Below, piece by piece: positions 17,615 through 25,861 of a stretch of 34,829 nt of DNA; positions within the stretch are counted from its first letter, which is position 1; each line of letters opens with the position of its first letter. The notes beneath the pieces were generated by a model. It saw only the letters and a program-made list of their open reading frames with translations, was not told the origin of the DNA and did no database searches. The position numbers were made by a program, and so were the translations under genes. Source of the DNA: SG8-38 sp041576815. GTDB lineage: Bacteria > Myxococcota_A > Polyangia > Polyangiales > Houyiibacteriaceae. The stretch covers positions 1 through 34,829 of the forward strand of contig JBFGKE010000040.1 of assembly GCA_041576815.1 (NCBI GenBank). Reading direction: 5' to 3'.

Positions 17615-19024
17615 GTGGATGACCGCGGCGTCAGCGCGCTGCACGCGCTGTTGAATGACGGCGGCAAGGGCCCGGGGCCCAAGGCCGAGGCGCTCGAAGC
17701 CATCGTGCTGCGGCCCGTGTGGCTCGCGACCTGGGAGCCACGCGCCGAAGGTTTTCGAACGCTGATCAATCCTGCCGGTGAAGAGGCGCTCGCGGTGTTC
17801 AGCTCCGAGGCGGAGCTCAAGGCCGCCGCGCAGAAGTTCGACTGGCTCGAGCCCGACGGCGGCATCGCCACGCACCGCGCAATTGGCGGCGACATCCTGC
17901 GGCATGCGTACACGCGCGAGTATGCGTTCATCGTCATCGACATCGGGTCGGGTCATTCGCTCGAGTACGCGCGCCACGAGCTCAAGAAGCTCTTGGGCGA
18001 GATGGACGTGACGGGGCCATTCAAGACCTCGCGGCCGCCGCCCGCGCCCGACAAGCCCCCCGCATCGAGCTCGTTCCCGACCCCGCAGGAGAAACCGATC
18101 TCGACCGTGTACAGCATGATGCCGAGCCAGGCGGAAAAGCTCGATCGACTGAGCGACATGCCGACGCAGCCGCACTCGATCCCCTACGATAGCGAGCCGC
18201 CGACGCAGCCACGAGCCACCGTGGCCAAGAGCGAGCCCCCGGCTCGCCAGCGCAAGAGCTCGCGACCAGAGCACAAGCCGAAGAGCAAGCCCCCGGGGAC
18301 GAAGATCGAGGAGGTCGCCGCAAGCCGCGCCGCGTTGGGCGAAAAGGGCACCTATGGCGCCGCCAGCGTGATGCCGATCGATCAACCGCCGAAGACGATC
18401 ACGCCTTCGATGGTGGTCACCGAGCGAAAGCTCGGCGAGCCCGACGCGGACCACCCGGTGTCCTCGACCGGCAGGCTGAACTCGGATGCGCCGACCGCAC
18501 CGGCGGCGCAGGCCCTCCCGAGCATGGAGCCCGGCAGGCTCAAGCTTCCGGAAGTGGGACCCGTGGGGGTCGGCAACGCGCCCCCGCCTCCTCCTCCGAC
18601 GGCCGAAGCAAAAGCCCAGTCTCAACCCGCGCCGAAAAAGACCGAGGCCCCACGCACGCCGCAGCCGTCCCGGATTGCGGGACCGTCGATCGGCGATGGA
18701 ATCCAACTCGCCGAGATGCGCGAGCGTCCCAACAAAGATCTGCTGAAGTCGCTGGCGGACGTGCTCCGCGGCTACTTCGAGGTCGAGTGGGCGTCGTACT
18801 GCGAGGTTCACCGGCCTGGCGGAAACCCGGGCCCGGCGGTCGGCCTGCGGATCACCGACAACTACCGGGACAACGTGACTGCGATCATCAAAGACGTCAC
18901 CGAGGCCAGCCGAAAGCAGGACGTCGAGATCGAGGTCCTGCTGATCGACGGGCACGACATGCTGCGCAAGGCGCGCGAGCGCGGATTCGTGTTCTATCCT
19001 TGGAAGCCAAAGCAGCTCGCCTAA
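17615..19024 (+). CDS. SseB-like protein with long Pro-rich linker
   Basis: About 469 residues. The N-terminal 115 or so residues resemble the SseB N-terminal domain (VWLATWEPRAEGFRTLINP, LAVFSSEAELKAAA, YAFIVIDIGSGHSLEY). The C-terminal 90 residues (DLLKSLADVLRGYFEVEWA to VFYPWKPKQ) resemble the SseB C-terminal domain. Between them lie about 230 residues of Pro/Ser/Thr/Lys-rich low-complexity sequence with a PPPPPP run. SseB is named for enhanced serine sensitivity in E. coli; its biochemical role is unclear, and similar domains occur near secretion systems. I chose GTG 17615 because GGGAGG lies 9 bases upstream and the -10 box covers the ATG at 17579; that ATG, with AGGA ahead, remains an alternative adding 12 residues. 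Confidence 0.75.
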   Translation: MDDRGVSALHALLNDGGKGPGPKAEALEAIVLRPVWLATWEPRAEGFRTLINPAGEEALAVFSSEAELKAAAQKFDWLEPDGGIATHRAIGGDILRHAYTREYAFIVIDIGSGHSLEYARHELKKLLGEMDVTGPFKTSRPPPAPDKPPASSSFPTPQEKPISTVYSMMPSQAEKLDRLSDMPTQPHSIPYDSEPPTQPRATVAKSEPPARQRKSSRPEHKPKSKPPGTKIEEVAASRAALGEKGTYGAASVMPIDQPPKTITPSMVVTERKLGEPDADHPVSSTGRLNSDAPTAPAAQALPSMEPGRLKLPEVGPVGVGNAPPPPPPTAEAKAQSQPAPKKTEAPRTPQPSRIAGPSIGDGIQLAEMRERPNKDLLKSLADVLRGYFEVEWASYCEVHRPGGNPGPAVGLRITDNYRDNVTAIIKDVTEASRKQDVEIEVLLIDGHDMLRKARERGFVFYPWKPKQLA

Positions 19025-19054
19025 GCCACTCCGGGTCCGTGCTAGATCCTCGGG

Positions 19055-20335
19055 GTGAAGCGAGGCGAGGCTCTCCCCGAGGTACGAACCCCGATCCCAG
19101 CGGCCGCCGGCAAGGCGTTCGTCGACCGGCTCGCGGCGGCTGAATGTCCTGCGCTGACCACCCGGCGGAGGCGGCGCGAGGAGCGCACCGGGGCGAGCCA
19201 CGACCCCATCGTCTGGGTCGACGCCGAAGGGGCCAATGTCACCGACGCGGATGGAAATCGCTACGTGGACCTGACCGCGGGGTTCGGGGTGGCGTTCGTC
19301 GGGCACCGGCACCCGAACGTCGTCGCCGCGGTGAAATCGCAGGCCGACCGTTTGCTCCACGCGCTGGGTGACCTCCACCCCTCCGACACGAAGGTGGAGC
19401 TTCTGGAGCGGCTTTGCGCCCTCGCGCCATGGCCGCGCGCCCGGGCCATGCTCTCACTCGGCGGCGCCGATGCGATCACCGCAGCGCTCAAGACTGCGAT
19501 GCTGGCCACCGGCAAGCCGGGCGTGATCGCGTTCGACGGCGGCTACCACGGGTTGACGTATGCGCCGCTTTCCGTCTCGAGCTATGCGACGCGCTTCCGC
19601 GAGCCGTTCGAGGCACAGCTTCATTCGCACGTGCGCTTCTGCCCGTGGCCCGAGCTGCCCAATCGGTGGGATGACGTGGGGGCCGTGATCGTAGAGCCGA
19701 TTCAAGGACGCGCCGGCGTTCGGATTCCGCCGCCGGGGTTTCTCGCCTCGCTCAAGCGGGCGTGCGAGCGCCACGGTGCGCTTCTGATCGCAGACGAAAT
19801 CCTCACCGGCATCGGGCGCTGCGGCGCGTGGTGGAGAAGCATCGCCGACGGCGTCACGCCGGACATCGTTTGCGCAGGCAAAGCGCTTGGCGGCGGGCTG
19901 CCCGTCAGCGCATGTCTCGGGCCGGAGGACGTGATGCGCGCGTGGGGGGATCCCGACCGGGAGGCGATCCACACGGGCACGTTTTATGGAGATCCGCTCG
20001 GGGCCGCGGCCGCCCTCGCCACGCTCGATGTGATCGAGCGCGAGGGGCTGATCGCGCTCGCGGAGGCGCGAGGCGATGCGATGGCGGCAGCGCTCGGTGA
20101 TGCGGAGCTCCAGGGCGTGTTGGAGGTGCGCCATGCCGGCTTGATGATCGGCCTGCAGCTCGACGCGCCGGCGCGGGGACTGGTCGTGACGCGGCGGCTC
20201 TTGGAGCGCGGCTACCTGGTGCTTCCCGCCGGTGCAGAAGGCGACGTCATTCAGCTGACCCCGCCTTCGACGCTGACCGATGCGCAGCTCCACGGCTTCG
20301 CGTCTGCGCTCGAGGCCGCGCTGGAGGCGGCGTGA
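19055..20335 (+). CDS. class III PLP-dependent aminotransferase
   Basis: A 426-residue fold-type I aminotransferase of class III, the group of 4-aminobutyrate and acetylornithine aminotransferases and glutamate-1-semialdehyde aminomutase. Seen are DADGNRYVDLTAGFGVAFVGH, the SLGGADAITAALK helix, GGYHGLTY, VEPIQG, ADEILTGIGRCG with the PLP-contacting Asp, and the PLP lysine in CAGKALGGGLPV (Lys276). THTGTFYGDP-like IHTGTFYGDPLGA closes the site. Class III enzymes often use amino groups on terminal carbons, so an aldehyde acceptor fits. The start is a GTG without a strong ribosome site. It overlaps luxE by 4 bases (GTGA), tying it to an acyl-reducing pair: the likely role is amination of the aldehyde, or the reverse. 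Confidence 0.88.
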   Translation: MKRGEALPEVRTPIPAAAGKAFVDRLAAAECPALTTRRRRREERTGASHDPIVWVDAEGANVTDADGNRYVDLTAGFGVAFVGHRHPNVVAAVKSQADRLLHALGDLHPSDTKVELLERLCALAPWPRARAMLSLGGADAITAALKTAMLATGKPGVIAFDGGYHGLTYAPLSVSSYATRFREPFEAQLHSHVRFCPWPELPNRWDDVGAVIVEPIQGRAGVRIPPPGFLASLKRACERHGALLIADEILTGIGRCGAWWRSIADGVTPDIVCAGKALGGGLPVSACLGPEDVMRAWGDPDREAIHTGTFYGDPLGAAAALATLDVIEREGLIALAEARGDAMAAALGDAELQGVLEVRHAGLMIGLQLDAPARGLVVTRRLLERGYLVLPAGAEGDVIQLTPPSTLTDAQLHGFASALEAALEAA

Positions 20336-21396
20336 GCACGCGAAGCGCGCTCCTAGGACGAATCGAAGGACTGATCGCCGCGTTCGAAGCTGGCGACGCG
20401 CCCTCGACCGAAAAGCGCGATCGGCTGATCGACGATCTCAGCGCGTGGCAGGCGACGAGGATCCCCGAGTACGGCCGCCTCCGCCGGCGAGGCCCGTGGC
20501 CGCCAGCGCTTCCAACGGACGTGTTTCGGTTCCGGAGAATCGCGGTGCATCCCGAGTCGGAGGACCAGCGGGTGTTTCGAAGCTCCGCTACGACCTCGTC
20601 GGATCGCAGCGCGCACGCCTACCGCGACCTGCACCTCTACGACGAGGCGGCTCGCGCAGCCGCGCGGCACATGCTCTTTCCCGACGTCGACCGTATGGCG
20701 CTCGTCGTGCTCGCGCCTCCGGAGGATGAAAGCCCCGACTCGTCCCTCGCCTACATGCTTGCCCGATTCGCCGACTGGTTCGGGTCCGAGCGTACGTGGG
20801 TCTGGAAGGGTGGCGCCCTCGATACGAGCGCGCTGAGCGACCGGCTACGACGCGCGGAGGCGTCGGAGGAGCCGGTTGCCCTGCTCGGCACCTCGTTTGC
20901 GTTCGTTCACGCCGAGGATCGGCTCGGCCGCCAGAGGTTCGCGCTTCCGCCGAAGAGCCGCATCATGCACACCGGAGGATACAAGGGCCGATCCCGCGAG
21001 ATCGAGCCTGAGACGCTGCTCGAGCTGTTGAGCGCGCGGTACGGCGTGGGCCGGGCCACGATCGTCAACGAGTTCGGCGCCACGGAGCTTAGCTCGCAGA
21101 TGTACGAAACCACGCTACGCGACGCATTCGAAGGAACCGACGGACCAAGACGGCTCTGGGTGCCGCCGTGGGTCCGCGCGACCCCCGTCGACCCCGATAC
21201 GCTTCAGCCCGTCGAAGCCGATGCGATCGGCATCCTGCGAATCGACGACACCGCGAACTTGGACTCGGTTTGCTGCGTGCAGACCGCCGACCTCGCGCGC
21301 CGCGTCGGCGATGGCATCGTGGTGCTCGGCCGTGCGCCGGGCGCAACGCCGCGGGGATGCTCCCTCGCCGCCGACCAAGCGCTGGGGGGGCCGTGA
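20332..21396 (+). CDS. luxE: LuxE-family acyl-protein synthetase
   Basis: A 354-residue member of the LuxE family, acyl-protein synthetases distantly related to adenylate-forming enzymes such as PaaK. Family marks are MHTGGYKGRSREI (middle), the VNEFGATELSSQMYE block with the glutamate of the adenylation site, a late RIDDTANLDS segment, and LGRAPGATPRGCSL at the end, where the cysteine (Cys343) matches the acyl-accepting Cys of LuxE. LuxE activates a fatty acid with ATP and passes the acyl group by way of this Cys to LuxC for reduction. Both start and stop overlap neighbours in GTGA, which shows translational coupling in a three-gene operon. Confidence 0.88.
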   Translation: MSTRSALLGRIEGLIAAFEAGDAPSTEKRDRLIDDLSAWQATRIPEYGRLRRRGPWPPALPTDVFRFRRIAVHPESEDQRVFRSSATTSSDRSAHAYRDLHLYDEAARAAARHMLFPDVDRMALVVLAPPEDESPDSSLAYMLARFADWFGSERTWVWKGGALDTSALSDRLRRAEASEEPVALLGTSFAFVHAEDRLGRQRFALPPKSRIMHTGGYKGRSREIEPETLLELLSARYGVGRATIVNEFGATELSSQMYETTLRDAFEGTDGPRRLWVPPWVRATPVDPDTLQPVEADAIGILRIDDTANLDSVCCVQTADLARRVGDGIVVLGRAPGATPRGCSLAADQALGGP

Positions 21397-22592
21397 CCGA
21401 CAGTGCCCCGAAGGTTCGCGACCGCGCGCGCATCGTACGGAGGGCCGGCGCGCGCCTTGTCGCGGCGACGGTGGACGAGCGCGCCGACTGGCTCGAAAAC
21501 GCAGGCGCAGCGCTCCGGGCGGCGGTGCAGAGGCGGCTCGAAGATCTTTCTGGTGCCACGGGCCTCAGCGCGCCGATGGTGACGTGGGCGACCCGCACGA
21601 CCCTCGATACGATCCGTCACGACGCGATGAAGGCGCTCGTCCTCGACGCCCAGCGGGCGGGCGAACCGATTGGCATGCTCTCCGTGGTGCTCGCCGGCAA
21701 CGTCTTCACTGCCGCGGTACGGGCGGTCTTCGTGCCGCTGCTCTTTGGTGTGCCGGTCCTCGTGAAGGCCTCGTCGCGGGAAACCATGTTTCCGGCGATG
21801 TTGCGCGATGCCCTTCTCGCGACGGACCCGGAGCTCGGCGCCGCAGTCGAGGTGGTCGTCTTCGAAGGCGGCGATCTGAAAGCCGAGGCCGCTCTGGTGG
21901 AAGACGCCGACGCGGTGTCGGTATACGGCTCGGACGAGACGGTCGAGGCAATTCGGAGACGATTGCCGCACGCGCCGCTGATGGCCCACGGACACGGCGT
22001 CAGTATGGCGTACTGCGGTGCGGGCGCCCTCGGGAGCGCTGCAATCGAAGACACCGTCGCGCGACTCGCGCTCGACGTCGCCGCGTACGACCAGCGTGGA
22101 TGCCTTTCGCCCCAGCTGATACTCGTCGAGCAGGTTCCGGACGGTTCCGCCGAGGAGCTCGCCAGGCGTCTGGCCGAGGACGGGCTTCGGACGATGGGAA
22201 CCGAGCTTCCGCGTGGCCCGCTGCCGCCTGCGATAGGCGCGGCGCAGGCGCAGTGGCGAGGCGTGGCCGAGGTCGAGGGCACGCTGGCGTCGGGCGCGGA
22301 CTACGCCGTCGCGATTCGCAGCGCTCTGCCGATTCGCTGGAGCCCTGGCTACCGCAACGTGACGGTCTCCCCGGTCGCCGGCCTGGGCGAGGCGATGACG
22401 GTGATCGAGCCCCTCGGCAAGAACGTGAAGTGCATCGGCACCGACCGGGGCTCGCTCGCAGACCTGATCGCCTACCTCGACCGAGCCGACGCGCTCGCGG
22501 CCTACGCGTGCCCCATCGGCGAAATGCAAACGCCGCCGCTCGACGCGCCCGCCGACGGACAGCCCGTTTGGGCCGGGCTCACACGCCGATGA
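21393..22592 (+). CDS. luxC: LuxC-family acyl reductase
   Basis: A 399-residue LuxC-family acyl-CoA/acyl-enzyme reductase of the aldehyde dehydrogenase superfamily, which makes aldehydes with NADPH. Seen are VVLAGNVFTAAVRAVFVPLL, the VLVKASSRETMFP strand, DADAVSVYGSDETVEAI and the catalytic cysteine (Cys237) in YDQRGCLSPQ. The C-terminal YRNVTVSPVAGL segment also fits. In light-emitting bacteria LuxC and LuxE form the fatty-acid reductase; no luxA or luxB lies here. The start is a GTG overlapping the luxE stop (GTGA). The last 14 bases overlap the 3' end of the convergent metallophosphoesterase gene. Likely product: an aldehyde for the aminotransferase encoded first in the operon. Confidence 0.9.
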   Translation: MTDSAPKVRDRARIVRRAGARLVAATVDERADWLENAGAALRAAVQRRLEDLSGATGLSAPMVTWATRTTLDTIRHDAMKALVLDAQRAGEPIGMLSVVLAGNVFTAAVRAVFVPLLFGVPVLVKASSRETMFPAMLRDALLATDPELGAAVEVVVFEGGDLKAEAALVEDADAVSVYGSDETVEAIRRRLPHAPLMAHGHGVSMAYCGAGALGSAAIEDTVARLALDVAAYDQRGCLSPQLILVEQVPDGSAEELARRLAEDGLRTMGTELPRGPLPPAIGAAQAQWRGVAEVEGTLASGADYAVAIRSALPIRWSPGYRNVTVSPVAGLGEAMTVIEPLGKNVKCIGTDRGSLADLIAYLDRADALAAYACPIGEMQTPPLDAPADGQPVWAGLTRR

Positions 22593-23316
22593 AAAGGCGC
22601 TGACCGAAGTTGCGCTCGAGATTGGCATCGAAGATCCTCGACGCGGCACCCTCGATGTCGTACTCGATGCGCTTGAAGTAGAAACGGCGCGAGTCGCTGT
22701 CGTACACGGTGTAACTGGCGCGGTTGTCGTAGTCGCGCGGCTGACCCACCGAGCCGACGCTGACGATGTACTTCGTCCCATCCTCGAGGGTGAAATCCTC
22801 GGGCGGAAGCTCCTGGACCTGCCCCGGCCGAAGCGCAAACACCTTGCAGAGGTGCGAGTGGCCGATGAGGGTGATGTGCCCAAGCTCGTTCAAGATTGGA
22901 AGGCACTCGGCGGCTTGATCGGGGGCGAAAATGTACTCGAACTCCTCGAGCCGGACGGGAGACCCGTGGCAGAGGTCCACGCCGATGTCGTCTAGGCAAT
23001 GCTTGTAGGGAAGCGCCTTCAGCCATTCCATGTTTTCCGGCGTGAGCTGCCGGGCGTGGAGGTCGAGCGCCTCGCGTGCGGCTTCGTAGTAGTACGAGTA
23101 GTCCATTCGACCCGCCACGGCTGCGTCGTGGTTCCCGAGAATGGTCACCTCGGCGACTTCACGAATGATGTCGGCGCATTCGTTGGGGCTACCCCCGTAT
23201 CCGACGACGTCGCCAAGGCAGTAGTACGTATCGATGTCCTCGTCGCCGTATGCCTCCATGACGGCGGACATCGCCTCCAAATTGGCGTGGACGTCGCTGA
23301 ATATGCCGAGCCGCAT
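22579..23316 (-). CDS. calcineurin-like metallophosphoesterase (YfcE/MJ0936-like)
   Basis: A 245-residue two-metal phosphoesterase. All metal motifs are visible: FSDVHANLEA (Asp8, His10), YCLGDVVGYG, LGNHD, CHGSP and IGHSHLCK. This set and the size fit the small bacterial metallophosphoesterase group related to MJ0936 and the diadenosine tetraphosphatase-like enzymes. The substrate (phosphodiester, ApnA or phosphoprotein) cannot be read from sequence. The start is ATG at the family's N-terminal strand (MRLGIFSDVH). Its gene is 7 bp downstream of an unknown gene on the same strand, so the two form an operon. Its 3' end overlaps luxC by 14 bp. Confidence 0.9.
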   Translation of the reverse strand: MRLGIFSDVHANLEAMSAVMEAYGDEDIDTYYCLGDVVGYGGSPNECADIIREVAEVTILGNHDAAVAGRMDYSYYYEAAREALDLHARQLTPENMEWLKALPYKHCLDDIGVDLCHGSPVRLEEFEYIFAPDQAAECLPILNELGHITLIGHSHLCKVFALRPGQVQELPPEDFTLEDGTKYIVSVGSVGQPRDYDNRASYTVYDSDSRRFYFKRIEYDIEGAASRIFDANLERNFGQRLFIGV

Positions 23317-23323
23317 TGGTTCG

Positions 23324-24682
23324 TCAGTTACCCCGAAAGCTCATGGTATACGAAAAGTCAGGCCCGGTCGAAGTACCGTGCAGGCTAGAAAGCGCCTCTA
23401 AAGCCTCTAAATTGGAGCGAATCTGGTTCGGGTCGAGCCCGTGTCCGGACGTGTCGGACAGGGTTTGCTGGAACCGATCCACCAACGACGCGATGAGCGA
23501 CTCGGCGCTGCTGGCAAAGCCAAAGCGAACCGCTTGGAGCACCAGCGCATCGGACATCGCCAAGCCGAACCGAATCGCATCGGCGACCACCTGACGTCGT
23601 GAAAGCTCGAAGACCGGGCGCGGAACGCTCGCGCCGAGAAGCGCTTCGTCGATGCGGTCAGAGCTGTTCCAGGCTTCGAGCTCACGCAAACGGTGGAGCG
23701 CAGCGCCGGCGCTCGGGGCTTCGTCTCGAAGCACGAAAGGGTGCGCGCTCGCATCGATCGATGGGGGCGCGGCGCGGCATGCCTCGATCGCGGCACGCCA
23801 TCGCTCGAGGGGAGCGGTCGGCGCGCGATCGATCCTTCCGAGGATCATCGCCGCGTTCGCCGCGCGCGGCGCCTCGAGCCGAAACGACCGGAGAAGCCTC
23901 CCGTGCTCGTCACGCACCACCACGGTGGCGCGAAACTCGCGCCGAAGAGCCTCGACGATGCGGCCGTCGGCCGAGCGGCTCGGATTGAGATAGGCGCGGC
24001 GGGCCGCACCGCCGAGCTGGTCGACCAGCGCAAGAACGCAAATCGGCAGCTGGTCGACCGTCTTCAGCTGGACGAGGAGATCTGTGCTGGCCTCGGCGAA
24101 GGCATCCTGCTCGGCCTGCGGCACGCTGACGAACAGCCAGAGCTCCTCGTCGTCGATGAGGGGCGCGAGCTCGGTCGAAGCCCGGGCGCCAAAGCCGGCC
24201 GGGGGCACGAGGCCAGCCAGGCGCGGGTAGTAGCTCGCCACGACGGGCGCATCGATCGGCTCGAGCTCCGCGACGTCGACCTCCATCGTCTCCGATTCGT
24301 CGACGTACGCAGCAAGGCCCTGATGCCCGTACACGATGGCGAAGTGGCGCACGTACTCCGGCACTTCTTCTTCGTGCTCCTTCATGAGGGAATCGAGGAG
24401 CCGGGCACGCTCGGAGAGCTCGCGCCCGCGCGCGCCGGGCGGAATCACCAGCGCGAACTGCATCGCATCGGGGTCGTGATAGACGAAGGGCACGTCGATC
24501 GGCTCTCCGTCGTCGAGCGCGTGCAGGTTGCCCTCGAGCGCCGTGCCGCGAAGCTCCGGATGCTCGCTGACGTTCAGGACGCGAAACACTTCGACCTCGA
24601 CCGGCTCGCTGTCGGCGCGAAACACCCGAGCTCTCTCGATCCGGGTACGGCCCGAAGGCCCGCTGTACGGTTGATCAGCCAC
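23324..24682 (-). CDS. hypothetical protein
   Basis: About 452 residues, not recognised. I set the start at a GTG at 24682 with GGAG 5 bases upstream; the frame continues upstream over another gene and was rejected. The first half is acidic and contains the block DDEELWLFVSVPQAEQDAFAEA-like beta/alpha pattern followed by LPICVLALVDQLGG and EFRATVVVRDEHGRLLRSF. The second half is Ala/Arg/Leu-rich and mostly helical. No signal peptide or membrane segment is seen, so it is probably cytoplasmic. It is followed after 7 bp by the metallophosphoesterase gene, and diverges from another unknown gene at 24758. The role is unknown. Confidence 0.62.
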   Translation of the reverse strand: MADQPYSGPSGRTRIERARVFRADSEPVEVEVFRVLNVSEHPELRGTALEGNLHALDDGEPIDVPFVYHDPDAMQFALVIPPGARGRELSERARLLDSLMKEHEEEVPEYVRHFAIVYGHQGLAAYVDESETMEVDVAELEPIDAPVVASYYPRLAGLVPPAGFGARASTELAPLIDDEELWLFVSVPQAEQDAFAEASTDLLVQLKTVDQLPICVLALVDQLGGAARRAYLNPSRSADGRIVEALRREFRATVVVRDEHGRLLRSFRLEAPRAANAAMILGRIDRAPTAPLERWRAAIEACRAAPPSIDASAHPFVLRDEAPSAGAALHRLRELEAWNSSDRIDEALLGASVPRPVFELSRRQVVADAIRFGLAMSDALVLQAVRFGFASSAESLIASLVDRFQQTLSDTSGHGLDPNQIRSNLEALEALSSLHGTSTGPDFSYTMSFRGN

Positions 24683-24757
24683 CGTGGCTCCGGGGTTCGG
24701 ACTACTGCATTCACCGATGGATGGCCAGCGCGCGAAGACCGGGTAAGGTAGCCAGAG

Positions 24758-25267
24758 ATGCAAGACAATGCCGCGGTCCGAGATCTCGCCATCGCTTGCG
24801 TGACCTCGGTCAAGAACGCGACGGGCATGGAGCTCGACCTGACACAAGAGACCCTGCCCATCCTCGACCACTACGCGGCGCTCGTCGATTCGTCGCGCGA
24901 CGAGATCGTCTCGCTTCTCGCACCGATGGCCGGGGCGTATGTCGGAGAGCTGGTCGTGCGTCAGCTCGGGGACGGTACGTGGCTCACCCCTGGCGACGAC
25001 TACGCCGAATGGCGTCTGGAATTCGAGCGATGCTCCTTGACCTTCAATCCAGTCGGGGTGGCGCTCGAGGTGCTCCTCCGGCAGGACATCCCCGAGTGGG
25101 GGGCTCACCTGCAGACGGCGGCGGCCGATCGGGCACGGGTGAAGCAAGCGCTCGATGTGTTTGGGGATGTACGGGACCGCGACTATTACACTTTCAGTGT
25201 GCGCGTGGAGGCGATCGAGCAGGCTTATCTCGCTTTATCCAATGATCCCGGAGGCCTAGAGCCATAG
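24758..25267 (+). CDS. hypothetical protein
   Basis: A 169-residue soluble protein that I do not recognise with confidence. It is acidic, with a helical N-terminus (LDLTQETLPILDHYAALV), a block AYVGELVVRQLGDGTWLT followed by YAEWRLEFERC and FNPVGVALEVLL, and a helical end. This pattern (short helix, AYLGE-like turn, then strand-rich segment with Trp) resembles small DUF3806-like proteins, but that is only a vague match. The ATG at 24758 has a poor ribosome site. It diverges from the unknown gene at 24682 across 75 bp, and the MerR gene follows 7 bp after its stop, so it may be in the same operon. Confidence 0.62.
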   Translation: MQDNAAVRDLAIACVTSVKNATGMELDLTQETLPILDHYAALVDSSRDEIVSLLAPMAGAYVGELVVRQLGDGTWLTPGDDYAEWRLEFERCSLTFNPVGVALEVLLRQDIPEWGAHLQTAAADRARVKQALDVFGDVRDRDYYTFSVRVEAIEQAYLALSNDPGGLEP

Positions 25268-25274
25268 GGTTGAC

Positions 25275-25853
25275 ATGATCGGGCCGGCCTCCATATTTCC
25301 CCAAGCTCCTGGAAACACTGGCGTTTTCGAGCTTGGTGCGGTGGCGGATTCACAGATACCAGCGGTCGACCAACCGGGTTGCGGCGACCTGCTCACGACC
25401 GGTGACATGGCGCGGCTCAGTCAGAGCACGCTACGCACCGTGCGCTTCTACGAGCAAGAGGGTCTGATCGAGCCGGAGCGAAGGAGCGCGTGCGGCCATC
25501 GGCTCTTCTCGGGGCGCGAGTTGATGAAACTGCAGCTGGCCCTAGACCTCCGGGAAGCCGGGCTGTCGTTGCAGGACATCAAAGACCTGTACGAGCTCAA
25601 GTCCGACTGCGACTGTCCCGAAGAAGCAAGCCAACGGATGTCTCATGTGTTGACTCAACAGCTCGACACCATGCAACGCAAGATTGCGAAGCTCCGGAAG
25701 CTGCGAGAGGAGCTGACCGCGATGGTATCCGTGCTGACTGAATGCCGAACTTGCGAAAAGGGCAATTTCCCGGTCGCCTGCGAGAGCTGCGACGTGCTCG
25801 GAAGCCCCGAGCCGCCGAGAGCCCTTCAAGTCCTCTGGCACGAGCCCGAGTAG
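25275..25853 (+). CDS. MerR-family transcriptional regulator
   Basis: A 192-residue regulator. The winged helix-turn-helix is clear: LLTTGDMARLSQSTLRTVRF with the YEQEGLIEPERRS wing, then FSGRELMKLQLALDLREAG. A coiled dimerisation helix follows (MQRKIAKLRKLREELTAMV). The C-terminal effector region has CDC in the linker and ECRTCEKGNFPVACESC, a CxxC-x8-CxxC pair that looks like a small zinc knuckle or thiol sensor. The ATG at 25275 adds about 39 residues ahead of the usual MerR start; GTG 25341 or ATG 25407 are alternatives. MerR proteins usually bind an inverted repeat within an over-long promoter spacer, but I did not find a clear one. Confidence 0.85.
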   Translation: MIGPASIFPQAPGNTGVFELGAVADSQIPAVDQPGCGDLLTTGDMARLSQSTLRTVRFYEQEGLIEPERRSACGHRLFSGRELMKLQLALDLREAGLSLQDIKDLYELKSDCDCPEEASQRMSHVLTQQLDTMQRKIAKLRKLREELTAMVSVLTECRTCEKGNFPVACESCDVLGSPEPPRALQVLWHEPE

Positions 25854-25861
25854 AGGCTCCG

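Noticed and set aside
17456..19378. A 640-residue minus-strand reading frame
   Set aside because: It covers the SseB-like gene and the tRNA antisense, is Arg/His-rich and shows no family pattern.
19055..22592. A bioluminescence (lux) operon
   Set aside because: LuxC and LuxE are present but luxA and luxB are not. The luciferase-like protein at 9173 is a general LLM-family enzyme about 10 kb away in another context.
24683..25147. Upstream extension of the unknown minus-strand gene
   Set aside because: It is antisense to the 24758-25267 gene and lacks coding character; a GTG with GGAG at 24682 fits better.
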